Shown: piece after piece, positions 49,120-61,500 of the stretch | How positions within the stretch are numbered: position 1 is the stretch's first letter | Layout: every line of letters begins with the position of its first letter | Notes under the pieces: generated by a model | What the model saw: only the letters and a program-made list of their open reading frames with translations | The model's database searches: none | Told to the model about the DNA's origin: nothing | Program-made: the position numbers and the translations under genes | Assembly (NCBI GenBank): GCA_019914995.1 | Contig: CM034136.1 | Location: 7,451,787-7,515,786 of the forward strand | Direction: 5' to 3' | From: Acanthochlamys bracteata | Lineage: Eukaryota; Streptophyta; Magnoliopsida; Pandanales; Velloziaceae | Length of the DNA stretch: 64,000 nucleotides

Positions 49120-52099
49120 TCAAAATTTGGCTGTTGAAAGAGAAGGCATCACTGAAATTCGAATGTCACTGTAAGCTTCTTGCTCTACATCAATGTATCT
49201 AAGACTCTTTAGAACCTAGCAACAAGAAACAAGCAATAACTGTGACTATGAATTTCGTTTATAAGGTACTTGTATTTCGCTGCTACCTGCAATTATGTTA
49301 GGCACATGAATGCTCAATCTTTATCTTGCATATGTGGTAAACACTAAAAATGATTGAGGGAATACCAATGTCGTCTTGCCCTTAGAATCCCATTCAAACT
49401 CCAATTACCCAACTGACCTTGAGATGCTTGAGTTGAGGGAGAATGTACCTTGAGGTATTTCTGCCACAGCCCTGCCCAAGAAGTCTTTCAATCCAGAATT
49501 TGTCCATTCTAGCTAGTAACATGCTTCATTCAAGAAAATATCAACACTACACATGTACCTAGTCCTCGCAGACATACTATCAGCATCGAGCTCTTCCAGA
49601 CCTACTAGAACGTAAATCTCTTTGGATAAAAAAGAGTTGTAAGGCTTTCAAGTAACTCAGATGCAAGCAACTAATTTACATTAGGTAATAGGAAAATAAG
49701 CTTGTTTTGTAACATAATGATTATTCACTAATTTGATTACCAGGTGATGCATTACTCACTTCCAAGAAGTTAATGGTCCTGCATGTAAGCCATTCCAAGA
49801 ATCAAACTCACACCTAGCTGGAATTTGCTACTGAAAGCGAATTGAGGGCAAGATATCTTACATCTCCAGAGGAAGAACCTAATAGTCCTGGCATTTCACT
49901 AAAGTTGCTGTTATCAAAACCACGTTCTTCCTCCAGATGAAATAAAGGGGTATCAAGATCATGATCCGCTGTTCTATCTGCAGAAGCGTGCTCAAGTATC
50001 CATTGTCCCTCAATTCCAGGAAGAATCTCGGTGTGGGCAGATGAACCTACAATGTTTTTGGAATTGGAACAACTGCTTCACTATTGGATCGAGAAAGCAC
50101 AGCATCTGCTAGTTGTTCCTCAACATGCACACCATATTGAGGATGCTCGTATTCCATATATATACAGGGCATGTGGACTGTGATTCTGCATTTGATGGTT
50201 CCCCAGAAGATCCAGATGGGACAAAATTGGTACTCAAAACTGGAAACTCCTTTTGGAAAGCTGCTTGAGTACCGGATGACATCCCTGCAGGTGGCATAAT
50301 CCCTTCTTTAAGAGTTCTCTTGCTGATATTAGAAAAAGAAGCAATGTGAACCACAAGGGAAATAGCACACCCTGCAATTGACACTCGTCAAATATACGTT
50401 GCTTCTTCGAGGCCACATGAAACCTCCTTTCCTGAAGTTTTGAGGAAGTGTTTCCTGCGCTGGCATAGTAGGTTGTCAGCATTTGCAGCCATCCTAAACA
50501 TGAAACTGCAAAACCATTATGTACGAGAAAATATCAAAGACTTGCAAAAGAGGATCCTTCAAAAAAATAGTATGCAGATCAGTTGCAGTAGAAGCTGTGA
50601 AGGTTTTTACCTGCCTTCCTAATGCACATAAAACAGGACCATAACTTAAGAATCAAGTACATAAACATTCAGAAGAAAAGAGTCTTTAGTTTTGAAAAGT
50701 GCGACAAAAGAGCAAATTTTTATAAACTCATGTCCACCACTAAGGCAAAATGCTGAGATCAAATGAGATTGTTACTTTCTTCCACATGACAAAAAGCGCT
50801 GAGTCTTATATGTACTTAGGTATTAGTATTCACTAAATCTTGTACGTTTCTAGGTCTTCTCAAGTCACATTGGCTTCTTCTCCTTGGTAAGAAATTCAAA
50901 ATAGACTTTCTATATGCTTCAGATTAGGTCATGCAGTGGAAGAACAACAGTGAACTGGAGACTTAAATTGTTCGTTAAAAGTCTACCTGACAATGACATG
51001 ATATCAGTCACGAAACTTTGGCTACTCAAAGTAATTATAACACCCATAAAAGGGTTTAACTTCTTTCAAGCAGAGAGTTAGAAATAAAGTAACAAACTAT
51101 ACCAAACCCTTTGTTTCACCAACGCCAAAAGAAAAAGGAATGTCCAACATGCACTTACCTATATGATATTTGAAGACATGATTTGGGAATATCAATATAA
51201 ACATTGAATTAACTTTAAACACCAAGAGTAAGATGTTCTCAGTAAGTTTTCATTTCAAGCAAAGATCCTAAACATCGAATACGGAAGTTACTCGTTAGCC
51301 AAGACTATCTCCTCATCAAAGAAAGGCCTCCTCCTCCTTCTTGGTTGATTATTATCCACAATAGGAGAAGGTTGAAGTGCCGCTTTCAAAGGATGGAGTT
51401 GAAGTGGCACAGGTATCCCTGCTTGAATTAAACAATAAATGATAAAATAGAATCCAATTACAAGACATCTTCTGGTCTCAACAATAAAATGATATACTGC
51501 AATAACAAAGAAGAAGATCAAATATGTACATAAGAAAAGAAAGTAACCAACCAACAGAGGGACCTGTCCCAGAATTATCAGGAACATCCAAAGGGGCAGT
51601 GCTTCGTTCTTGACCCCATGAAGGGCCCAGGCTCAAAGATGATATCACTTGCATAACTGGTGAAGGGCTCTGACTTCTATTATTGCATGGAGCAGAGTTC
51701 TCAACGGATATACAACAACCCTCTCCTATATCCCCTGAGCCCGTATTATTTGCTGGCTCAGAATCCTCCACAGAAGAGGGTACTCCACAACCCCTGTCAT
51801 TTTCAAGAGGTGTATGAATGGCATTCAAACCAAACTCCCATCCAATACAATTACTTTATGTAAACTAATAAAAAAACCATCAGATTTAATTACATACTCT
51901 TCTTCTGTGGGTTCCGCACCAAAACTTGATGTTCCACGCAAATCAAATGGATTGCTTCTATCATCCTAAAGATTGAGAACAAACATTCGAAACTTCATTT
52001 CAGTCAAAGCAGGGGAATGAAAGATTGAAAGTGCCACACGCATAACCTCCTGGCTCATATAGAAGCTCATGTAATGCTCTCCATCAGGCATGATTTGAT
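49120..52099 (-). pseudogene. RAD21/SCC1-type alpha-kleisin cohesin pseudogene, 5' truncated
   Basis: Exon-like blocks in order: 52099-52047 (QIMPDGEHYMSFYMSQE); 51965-51898 (DDRSNPFDLRGTSSFG); about 51840-51553; 51419-51293 (QPRRRRRPFFDEEIVLANE); about 50500-50401 (ANADNLLCQRRKHFLK, ending in a stop); a block near 50355-50140 (FPVLSTNFVPSGSSGEPSNA); about 50020-49860 (EGQWILEHASADRTADHDLD); a corrupted winged-helix start near 49480 (RAVAEIPQ, shifted from the expected RAVA-YLK); and the C-terminal end (EQEAYSDIRI, then PSLSTAKF). These match the middle and C-terminal parts of plant cohesin SYN proteins. The conserved N-terminal SMC3-binding domain is absent upstream, and stops and shifts break the frame. 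Intact relatives hold cohesin rings closed and are cut by separase. This copy is most likely non-functional. Confidence 0.7.
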
Positions 52100-54265
52100 C
52101 TGCATTTAAAAATAAAAAGGCAAGAAGAAACCTGTTAGAGTAATCTCTTCATAGTTCACGAGATTATTATCTGCACCTCTGCAGCAAGTACAGGAAGATT
52201 TAGTAAGTGATAGGTTTTGTGTTGAACATGTAATTTGTCACTGAAATGCAGAAAATCCATACTCCACTTGAAATGTTGAGTCATCTAACTCCATCGGATC
52301 AAGTTCAAATGTACTGGGTATAGTAATAGTTATAAACTCAAATGTACTGGGTATAGTAAAAGTTCATGGTTCAGTTTCTCTGTTTTTTTTTTTTTTTTTG
52401 GGAGGAAGACGAAAGAGAGGGCCGGCGGAGATGAAAACGAATTTTGGCGCGACAAATTTTGCTTTTCTGGGAGTTTCAATACTAATCCAGTATAATAAAT
52501 TTATTACTGTATATAAATCATAGTTTTAAAAATCAGATCGGATATTAAATCGAAAAACTGTCTGAATTAACGGGTCACGGGTCAACGAATTGACTCGTTA
52601 TATTAAACATACAAAAGTGTTGACGGTAGCACGAACGCTTATTATTTTTTTTTATTAAAAAACATAAAAAAAATAAATTAACAAAAAATATATAAAAAAT
52701 AAAAAATATTTTAAATAATAAATTTTAAAAGAAATTCTTTATTTAAAATAATTTTGTTATTTTTTATTACAATTTAATAAAATTAGTAATATAAAAATTT
52801 AAAAATCACTAATAACAAATATTTATAAATAAAATATAATAAACATATTTTTTTTAATTATCACATCCAAATGTAAAATTTAAATTATATATTATATTTC
52901 AATATAAGACTACTAATAATTATTTTTGCATCAATATATCACAAATTTAAAATTTTAAAATTTAATTTAATTCGATTTAATCCGGACGAGCGGATTAACC
53001 GGATTGAAATGGGTCGGAACAGATCAAAGTGGATCGGAGCGAATCAATTACATAAACGATTTTATTATAAATTCGGACCAGTTTATATTCTGAGTCGACA
53101 ATTTTTGGATCGATCCAAACGGCCGGTCCGAATTTACAATTATGATATCAACAACATTCCATAAAAAATCTTTGAATTTGCGTTAAGTATGTTTTAGTCA
53201 CAGAAAAAGTAAATTCCATCCTTCGCTTCAAAATGGGCCTTTGTAGCCCAGTTACAGCCCTAACACAAACAAGGCTTTCGTGATTCCGAATGCGGCTTTA
53301 AACACCAGTTACAGCCCAAGAACAAATAGGGCTTCTAGTGGATTTACATTCAAACAATAGGCAGGAGTCCGTCAATTGAGTGAACTGTAGAAACAATGAC
53401 AGAGCAATTATTCTGAAGGTGGTCTGGACGACGAAAATGCAGCTCTCTCTCTCTATTTAAGAACAACTCAGATGCGTTTGAGTTTAGAATGATTCTTATA
53501 TTTTAATTATACAAAAAATTTAAAATTTTACTTCCACATATCAAATTTTAATTTTAATTTTTTTATTTACATATTTTCTAATATTATTATATTTTCTAAT
53601 TTTAATATATTTTTAAAACTATTAAAATATAAATATTAAATTTTATTTTTACTTTATTTTTAAAAAAATTTATTTTTTATTTTTCATTTGTACAAAATTT
53701 AATTATAAATATTTAAAATATGCACTAATTCGAAATTTAATTATAAATATTTAAAATATGCACTAAGAACGACTCTGAAGAACTATTCTCCACCATATAA
53801 CAACTGGTTCAAAGAATATTAAACAGTGCTTTCGTTAAGGGCCTGTTAAAACACCGGAACTCAGTTTTTTTCGATCAAATTAAAATTTTAAAAAATTCAT
53901 ATATTTTATAAAATTTCAGTTTTTTAATCTCTAATTCACTTCAAAAATAATTAAAACGCAAATTCTATTTCAATCTATTTTAGAAAAAATATTTCTTATT
54001 TCTAACTTGAGCAATTACCGGTATTTGAAACACAACTTAACGGCTAACAGTGTCGCGGCAAAAATATAACTTGTATCTAAACGAGCTTTTGTATCGTGTA
54101 TATAATATATACACACAAGTTATGAAGCTAATCTCGGCTCTGTTAGACATGTCTGTACTACTTCCGATCAGTTGAAACATGGTGAAGCCGTGAAAAAATA
54201 CGAAGACTTCACAATGCTGCAGCACCAGACATTACTTTGATTGGTTTGAGTTATCTCCAGTTTCG
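52100..54265. other. Intergenic: element relics and tandem duplications
   Basis: It holds a 27-bp tandem duplication (52305-52331, 52338-52364), a poly-T tract (about 52382), an inverted-repeat-bounded AT-rich element (52517-53146), and AT-rich relics at 53490-53770 and 53860-54020. The first relic has a 33-bp direct repeat (53695-53727, 53733-53765). No gene is seen. Confidence 0.45.
52517..53146. mobile_element. Candidate non-autonomous element with inverted termini
   Basis: The left end ATCATAGTTTTAAAAATCAG and the reverse complement of the right end, ATCATAATTGTAAATTCGG, are similar. Inside each end are GGAT/GGACC-rich stretches (ATCGGATATTAAATCG; AATTCGGACC). The interior is AT-rich with no coding frame. 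This resembles a widespread plant MITE layout, but I cannot name the family and no clear target-site duplication is visible. Confidence 0.4.
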
Positions 54266-57200
54266 TCATAAATCCAACTTCTTGATAAATTTTTTCCATT
54301 CCTTGGAATAGTAAATCTGCCACCGCAGAGACAGCGGTACAGCAGGTTGCAGGAGGTTAGGAGAGACCGGCCGACGGTTAAGGGCAGTGTCACCTTTCAG
54401 GTCCTGCAGATGGATAGTTGGGTGGGGGAGGGTATAGTCATCTTTCCAATCCTGAGGAGGGATCTGCAGTAGGTCAAGGGTGTCCCCATCTTTAACAGCC
54501 TGAAGAGGGACAGGTGGCAACCCCAGGGCATCGTCCATCCAATCCTTAGGGATCGGTGGCAAGGCCAGGATATCTTCATCTGTCCAACCCTGAATAGGGT
54601 TCCGCGGCAGGGCGGAAACATTATCGTATTTGCTTGCTGGGCGATACATTGACTTCTCTACATAATATAACAAGTAGGCTTGGCAGGCACGGACAGACCA
54701 TTCACTCACTTGCGAAATCCAAGGATCATTGCATTCATACCACTGGTCTTCTAATCTGAGATAAGTCACATAGTGGCCTGCATTCAACATCCCAGAGTGT
54801 GTCACCACAGCAAAGACCTCAAAGTCTGAGGAGATTTCATCCAAACTAACCCCATGAACGGTGAAAATCCGGTTGCTGAACCTTTTCCTTATGATTGAAG
54901 ACGATAGATAAGGTTTCATGTCTAATGCAAAAGGGAACTGAACATACTGATCCAACTTTCTGGCTATCCCATGAGTCGTAGAGTGTTCAAATCTCTTGAC
55001 GTGAAGGCATAAAACAGGCGGGAGTTTCTGAATGGACATCTGCTTTACTGAATCTTGCTTGCTCTGGCAGTGTCCACAATATAGCTTCTCATCAAAACTC
55101 AGGCTCTCAGGTCGTGTGAACAAATTCAGACTACCCATCAGAGTTGATTCTTTTGGATTGTTGACAGTTTCGATGGACTTCCCAGAAGCTTCTGTTGTGG
55201 CATTGCAACGTTCTATATCAAGTGAGATGTCAACAAAAGGATCGTAAGTTGTTGACATGGATCCGCACACGGTACATGTGACATCTGACCTCAATGTTCC
55301 AGAAAATACTTGATGTGCTATGCAATGGCAATCTTCAATTCCTGCTGGCAGGAAAGTCTTCCTGTTATTATGATGTTTCCAAATGTAAAACTTTACACAT
55401 TAGAAACACATTTCAGAAATAGAATCTAAAAGAGTGCCTCCAACAACAATAAGATAAGCATTGAACTTATACCACAACATAATAGCATCCTGAAACTAAA
55501 CCATGACGTTAAACATTTGAACTCCCTTCTTGTGAAATTTTTCATAGGATGACCTCAACATTGTTAATTTCGTAGGAACGTAGGGAACTACTGAATACTG
55601 CACACTTATGACAGCATACTACAACTCAGAGTGGACCAGGGCAAGTACACAGACAGAAAAAGTAGTGATACCACTTTTAGGTCTTTGAAGGAAAATTTTG
55701 AGCTACTTACTAACAAATAACAGACAAAATTACTGATAAGGAGGTGTCATGAGATCTTATGAAGGAAACAAGGTCCAGAAATTTAACTTGCCTTTTCTCC
55801 GGCGTCCAGCTTGCTCTATTTCATGAATTTTGTCAAGCATCGAGATAAAAAACTCATGAGCATCATGTTGCTCATAGCTGGCTATATCTGATGAATGTCG
55901 CCACCAGCTGCAGTAGATTAAATATTACATTACATGAAGCTAAATGGTAGAGTAAAACATGCAAAGTTCTATCATGACATGCAAAGTACTATAATGAAGG
56001 TAAAGCAATATTTCCAATTGAATCAAGCCACATTATTACTGTCCAGAATCAGCCAAAATAATTCAGAAAATTCCATCCAATTCAAACAACAGGCTAATTA
56101 ACTAACGTTCAGAAGAATGTAAAAGCTCAAAGTCCTAATAAATTCATAGTTTGAGCACTCCCGAAACACATACTTTAACGTCATGTGGAAAGCTTTCATC
56201 CACAAAAGATCACAAAAAACAGGTTTTGCAGTAGGCAGAAAAGCCATTATGTAAACTTCTGCTTGATAATTCCATAGAGGTCATAATGATTCAATCTGGA
56301 CCCTTCAGATGAGGAAAACCTACCAGATATATAAACAAGAATGGTGGACATCAAAGGTACTTCAATGGTCCTTTGGAGCAGACCTTATGATCACAACTTA
56401 GTGTTCATGGCATTTAAATGCTTGGGATTCAGAAAATCCTAGTAACTTTCAATAAACAACCAGACCTTGCCGAAAGGTACACTCATCCTTAACAAGTGAT
56501 AATATTAGTTTTGCAAAGATGTAAAACAAAAAGAGTTGAACAGTCATTTAACAAATCGAGTACCAAATCTCATTACATAAATAATTGAATCCACCTCTAT
56601 AAGGTTAAATCACAACAATAGTTATTGGAAATCCTTTTTTGACTGTTTAACTCAGGAATGAAGAACAAACAAAGAAGGCATACAATTATTTGACTACAGA
56701 GGATGCAATACTATGAGAATCTGAAACCGGAGCAATCTCACCTGTACAAGAAGTGTGTAGGGCTGTATGGTGTACTTTCATCTGAGAACACATCCATGTA
56801 TACTTTGTCAACATCGCAGACCAAGCAAAGAGTTTCCCCCAATTCTGCAGTCCCTCTTTTCTTCCTTTTCCTCTTCTTCTGGCAATCCTCACGGTTATGC
56901 TGATCATTCAAGAAGTAATTCTTAAGAGGAACAGTATGCAGCAATGCCTGAAGTACTGAATTCATATAGCAAGTATTTCCCAAATTATTCAATCCTCGAA
57001 GCCCCAGAGGATAGCAAGATGAACTCTTCAAACTAGTATCACGATTGAAGACCCGGTCCCTCGACCTTGTGCCGTAACACTTCTTTCTAGTAACACTTTT
57101 CAATTTGGAATCTTCAACCATGGAACAACTGCTACCAAAAACTTTATCTACAACCATTGAATCGAAATCTGGGTCATACACTTGATCATTGCATTCACAG

Positions 57201-57505
57201 CAGAAGAGCTCAGCTCGGTCCAAATCAACAGAAATAACATGGCCTTTTTCAGACTTTGAATGACCCACAGCATCAAAAGGGCAAGCAACAAAATCACAAA
57301 CCAGGCAAAGGTAACGCCGGCCGTAGTGGAGAGAGCAAGGGCAGCATCTGTAACTCGTTGGGCATAGCTTTACCTTGCCATCTCCAGAAGATACAAGCAT
57401 TGCTTCGATTGCTCTGTACCCGTTCAATCCATGAATTTTCTTGAAGCTCTTGAGATGAGAACAGAGATTTGGCACGGTGATGCTTGAATTCTTGATGCTT
57501 TGCAT
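54266..57505 (-). CDS. UBP22: Ubiquitin-specific protease UBP22 (SAGA deubiquitinase)
   Basis: Three exons (57505-56742, 55907-55792, 55341-54266) give 651 residues. Residues of about 48-110 form a ZnF-UBP domain ([20 protein letters not shown], then [18 protein letters not shown]). The catalytic Cys box is [18 protein letters not shown] (C179). The His box is [10 protein letters not shown] (H483), with the third residue in ECNDPW (D499). UBP22 (At5g10790; yeast Ubp8, human USP22) removes ubiquitin from histone H2B in the SAGA-type DUB module. Intron 2 needs a GC donor (AAAAG|GCAAGT). After YVEKSMY (about 526) there is an extra tail of about 125 residues with Asp/Leu/Pro-rich repeats ([25 protein letters not shown]). 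The ATG at 57505 was chosen over upstream non-ATG sequence. Confidence 0.93.
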
Positions 57506-58544
57506 CTTCTCTTGAATCAATTCAAACCCAGAAATTATCAGAATCAAAATTCAAGACCCGTGATTTGGGTGACAATCAAGAAGAAAACTTTGGGCAAATC
57601 AAGAAGAAGACAAAAGTAACACTATAGCTGGAACCCAAAAGCCGAAAGTTTTAATCAAGAAAAAAAATTTCGAGGGGTTTTAGAAATGGGAAGGTTTTAG
57701 AATGAATCAACAACTGGTAGTATCTAACGAACATAACGAAACAATACCCAAATAGAAGAAGACCTGTTTTTGGACTTGCAGTTTTGTTTTCTTTCTTTTT
57801 CTCTGCTTACCGACATACAACTTTTGTTATTCGGTCAATAGTTTGCAAAATAGGGCCTCTACAAGTAATTTTAAGGTTAATTCACAGACAGAATCAATTA
57901 ACATGACATTTTTTGGGCTGCAATAACTATATTTCAAAATTACTATGCTTCACTTTTAATTCACTGTAAAATAATAAAAATTAAACTTCACTTTCGATCC
58001 GATTCAAATACAAAAAATAATTAAAATACAACACTGAATTCCACTTCAAACTAATTTTTTGAAATTTTACTGCACAGACTTAAAAATATAACGAATCAAA
58101 CGAAGTAAACTCCGTCGAGCTGACTTCTTCTAAATATACTTAAATAGAAAGAAACTATACTAAACTAAAAAGTTCATAATAAAATAAAACCTATTACAAT
58201 AATCTGAACTTGGAACAAGTTAAACATTTTTCAAACTATAGCTAGAAACCTTACCAAAGATGTAACCTATTAGAACGTCGATGGTGGCAACATGTTCTTA
58301 ATTGACCAATACATATAATACAACACCTACAAGAAAGTAGTTAATAGCACTAAGCAGTGAGATACAAAGGAGCCTGGCAGTGTGCTGTGGCTAGCATTGT
58401 ACATTCTATACACAACAAAATCCAAGAACTTGAGAGAGATCAACGACAAGAATTGAATGACCGCATAGAAATTTCTTTGGATACAAATTTCAATTACAGA
58501 AATTAAACAAAGTATGAAAACTCTTCTTAACAGTACAAGCGACT
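57506..58544. other. Intergenic and UBP22 promoter
   Basis: A UBP22 leader is probable up to about 57800. An AT-rich relic (about 57880-58130) resembles the relic at 53860-54020 in phrases such as AAATAATTAAAA. The rest is the 3' flank of the bL35c gene. No gene is seen. Confidence 0.35.
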
Positions 58545-61500
58545 TCAGGTTGCTTGACGATTCACTTTGAGATAAGGTAGTGCGCCGATGATGTTGTCAT
58601 AATCGCTTCTGCTCACGTCATGCTGCTCATAAAGTGCAAAGAAGTAGAGAGTCAGTGGTCGAAAAAACAGAAAGCCTGAAACAGATAGAAAAGAATCACG
58701 TCCAGCATGGTTTTCAGATGTAACATGCTTACCACGACATGGTTACTAGATATGGAGTTGCATAATACCACTTTCAGTGAAAAAGATTACATGAAAATTT
58801 ATGATAGCTGTTCAGACCACGAATAGTTCATATATACTTTCAACTGGAGGTGTGCAGGTGAATGTTACGAAACCGCATGCAATGTTAGTGTAAAGCAGGA
58901 GACTACCAAGCCACGAGAGGCTGCTTCAGAGTACTAGTTGCCAAGGAAATGTTCAATTATGAAGATACATGTTATTAAGTTTTGACTGCTAGTAACTTTT
59001 CATGCAACACAAGTAATAAAGGAGCAATTTACAATCTCGAATAACGTTTCTAGGACTTGCTAGTATAGCAACAACAATACACTTACCCAATTAGGTTCGA
59101 CCAGCTAAATAAGTCATTGAAGGTCATTGTTAACCATAAAGAATACTTCCAGAATTTCCATTGCTCTAGAAAATGTAGTAAGAACAATAAACCTAATACT
59201 AAGACGAACATGCTGCTCAGACATAACCAATTAGATAACAGCTTACTAGAATTGCAGTTACTACCACTTGCCTATGAATATGCATGGTATGCTTGGCAAA
59301 GATGCTAGAATACTCTAATCCAGAAAAAGCATGCTGGTCTCATATCAGGGTTTAACTACAAAGAAACTTGGAACTAAAAATATCCTAAGCCAAAGCTCTG
59401 AACTAAGGGCCTAGGATTTAGACATCTAGATTGGTGAGAAGATACTTGAGGGTAAGCGTAAAAGCTAGAAATCAGCAAGATAACAATAAATATAAGAATG
59501 TGAAAGGGATCCTCCAGTAAAAGAATCCCAAAATTCGAAGAAGAAACTTTTTTAGTATTCGTCTAGGCAAAGGATTTCAGAACCATAACTCCCTCCATGC
59601 TTCTAAGGTTCTCCAAATTAGATATTATACTAGCATGTCTTGCTTAGTTAAGAAATTAAACCTTCTTAGCCTCTTTCAACATCCCTATACAGCTCCCTCT
59701 CTAAGTAGTTGGTGGTTATTGCTGTTAAAGAAAAGTTTAGTCCCACATTACTTATCAATTGTCCTGAGATGATATTCATAAAAATTTGGGCTCACTCTTC
59801 TTATCGCCAATTGGTTTTGATAAGAATCCTAAGTTCGTCACATAATATCAGAGCGGGTTGGGCCGGATCGGTCCAAGATGTGGACTAAATCTAACTTTAT
59901 TATCTATATCTATTCAGGGCCTTCATGATCCGCTTTACTTCAGGGCAAAATTAGCCCGCTTCATTTCAGGGCAGATAGCCCGTTTCATTCAAAGGACAGT
60001 TGTCCGTTATATTGTAGGACAAATAGCCCACTTCATTTCAGTGCAGATCGCCCGCTTCATCCAATTCATTATAGGGCACGTAGCCTGTATCAGTTCAATT
60101 TATAAAAAAAAAAACAAAAAAAACAAAAAGCACGCTCCGCTGGAGGGCAGGTGTTAAAGAAAGGTTTAGTCCCACATTACTTATCAATGGTCCTGAGATG
60201 ATATTTATAAAGATTTGGGCTCACTCTTCTTATCGCCAATTGGTTTTGAGAAAAATCCTAAGTTCGTCACACTATCCTTCCAACATCTTTTAGTTTATAG
60301 ACTGATACACATCATCTAGAGAAGGAAGAAACAAGGAAAAGAATACAGCTCCATATTCCTAGGGTGTGACTTAGAAGAGCAGCTCATGTTCCACGTATTA
60401 CCTCTATTTCATAACATCAAATTCCACCATTAAAGATGTCATGCTTCCTAGTAGCCCTTGATTCTCTAGGACATTAGGCTACATACCCTTTCCAGAGGGA
60501 GAGAGCTTTTCTGAGTCAGCTTAATGGTGAAGTGAGAGTAGGCTACACTAGAATATCATTGGGGCTAACTTCAGAGACTTGGTAGAAACTGGTGCTGTTC
60601 ATATGTTCAATCATAAATAACTAAAACCACCTCTATAAGCCATTACCCTATGATAAAAACAGAAACTTTACCATTATACAGCTCGAACAGTTCTCAGGAC
60701 CAACATCTAAGTGGCCATCTATAACTAACACTCCACAAAAAAGAACGTCTTTGACCGGAATTGAACAAGTACCGGAGCCAATACACATGATATCAGAATA
60801 CTCTCCAGAAGATGGTTATGGCAACTATACCAACGTTGCTTGAGAAACACAATCTACACTATCCATTGTAAAGAATTGTCTACACATTTCCCGGTAACTG
60901 AACAGAAAATTTATTATTTTTATAACATGAAAGAAAATACCTAGAATATAGGAAACACATGGAAGACATTTATGCTAAAGAACCTAACAGTGACAAACAA
61001 AATATTTCCAGTGCAATTTAATTGCAGCAGTAGAGATGAGATATCTCACCATCTTGGATAATCTAAGTTTCCTCTTGGTATTCTTCTTTGCCAGGAGATG
61101 TTGTTTACCTGATCTTCGACGCACAATTTTTCCTCTACCAGTCACCCGAAATCGCTTCGCTGAAGCCTTCAATCCAAAAACAACATTGCATCATTACGCA
61201 TCCACAAACAAGTGCTCAGTCTCAGGTCCCATTCTTCACAAAAGAAAATTAATCATAAAAGCCGCCAGAAGACTATTCTAAAAGAAGCATAATTCCTAGA
61301 TAAAACACATCCTACAAAATTCCAAAATTGACTTTAAAAAACATAATCTTTGAAATAGCTCCAAAGATAGGCCTTCTATTTTCTTTTTTTTTTTTTAATT
61401 TCCAGTAAACACAGAACAAACAACTGCCAGACAACACTTTCACTAGAAATCCAAACTGAAATTTAAAAACCGTTTATCTTTTCCTTGGAATTGCCTTGAA

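Noticed and set aside
52382..52400. Poly-T as the poly(A) tail of a retroposed minus-strand gene
   Set aside because: The neighbouring cohesin pseudogene keeps introns and the tract is on its 5' side, so retroposition is not supported.
59858..60157. 99-codon frame with [13 protein letters not shown] repeats as a membrane protein
   Set aside because: It lies inside the TRIM interior minisatellite. The peptide repetition is a by-product of the 24-bp DNA repeat.
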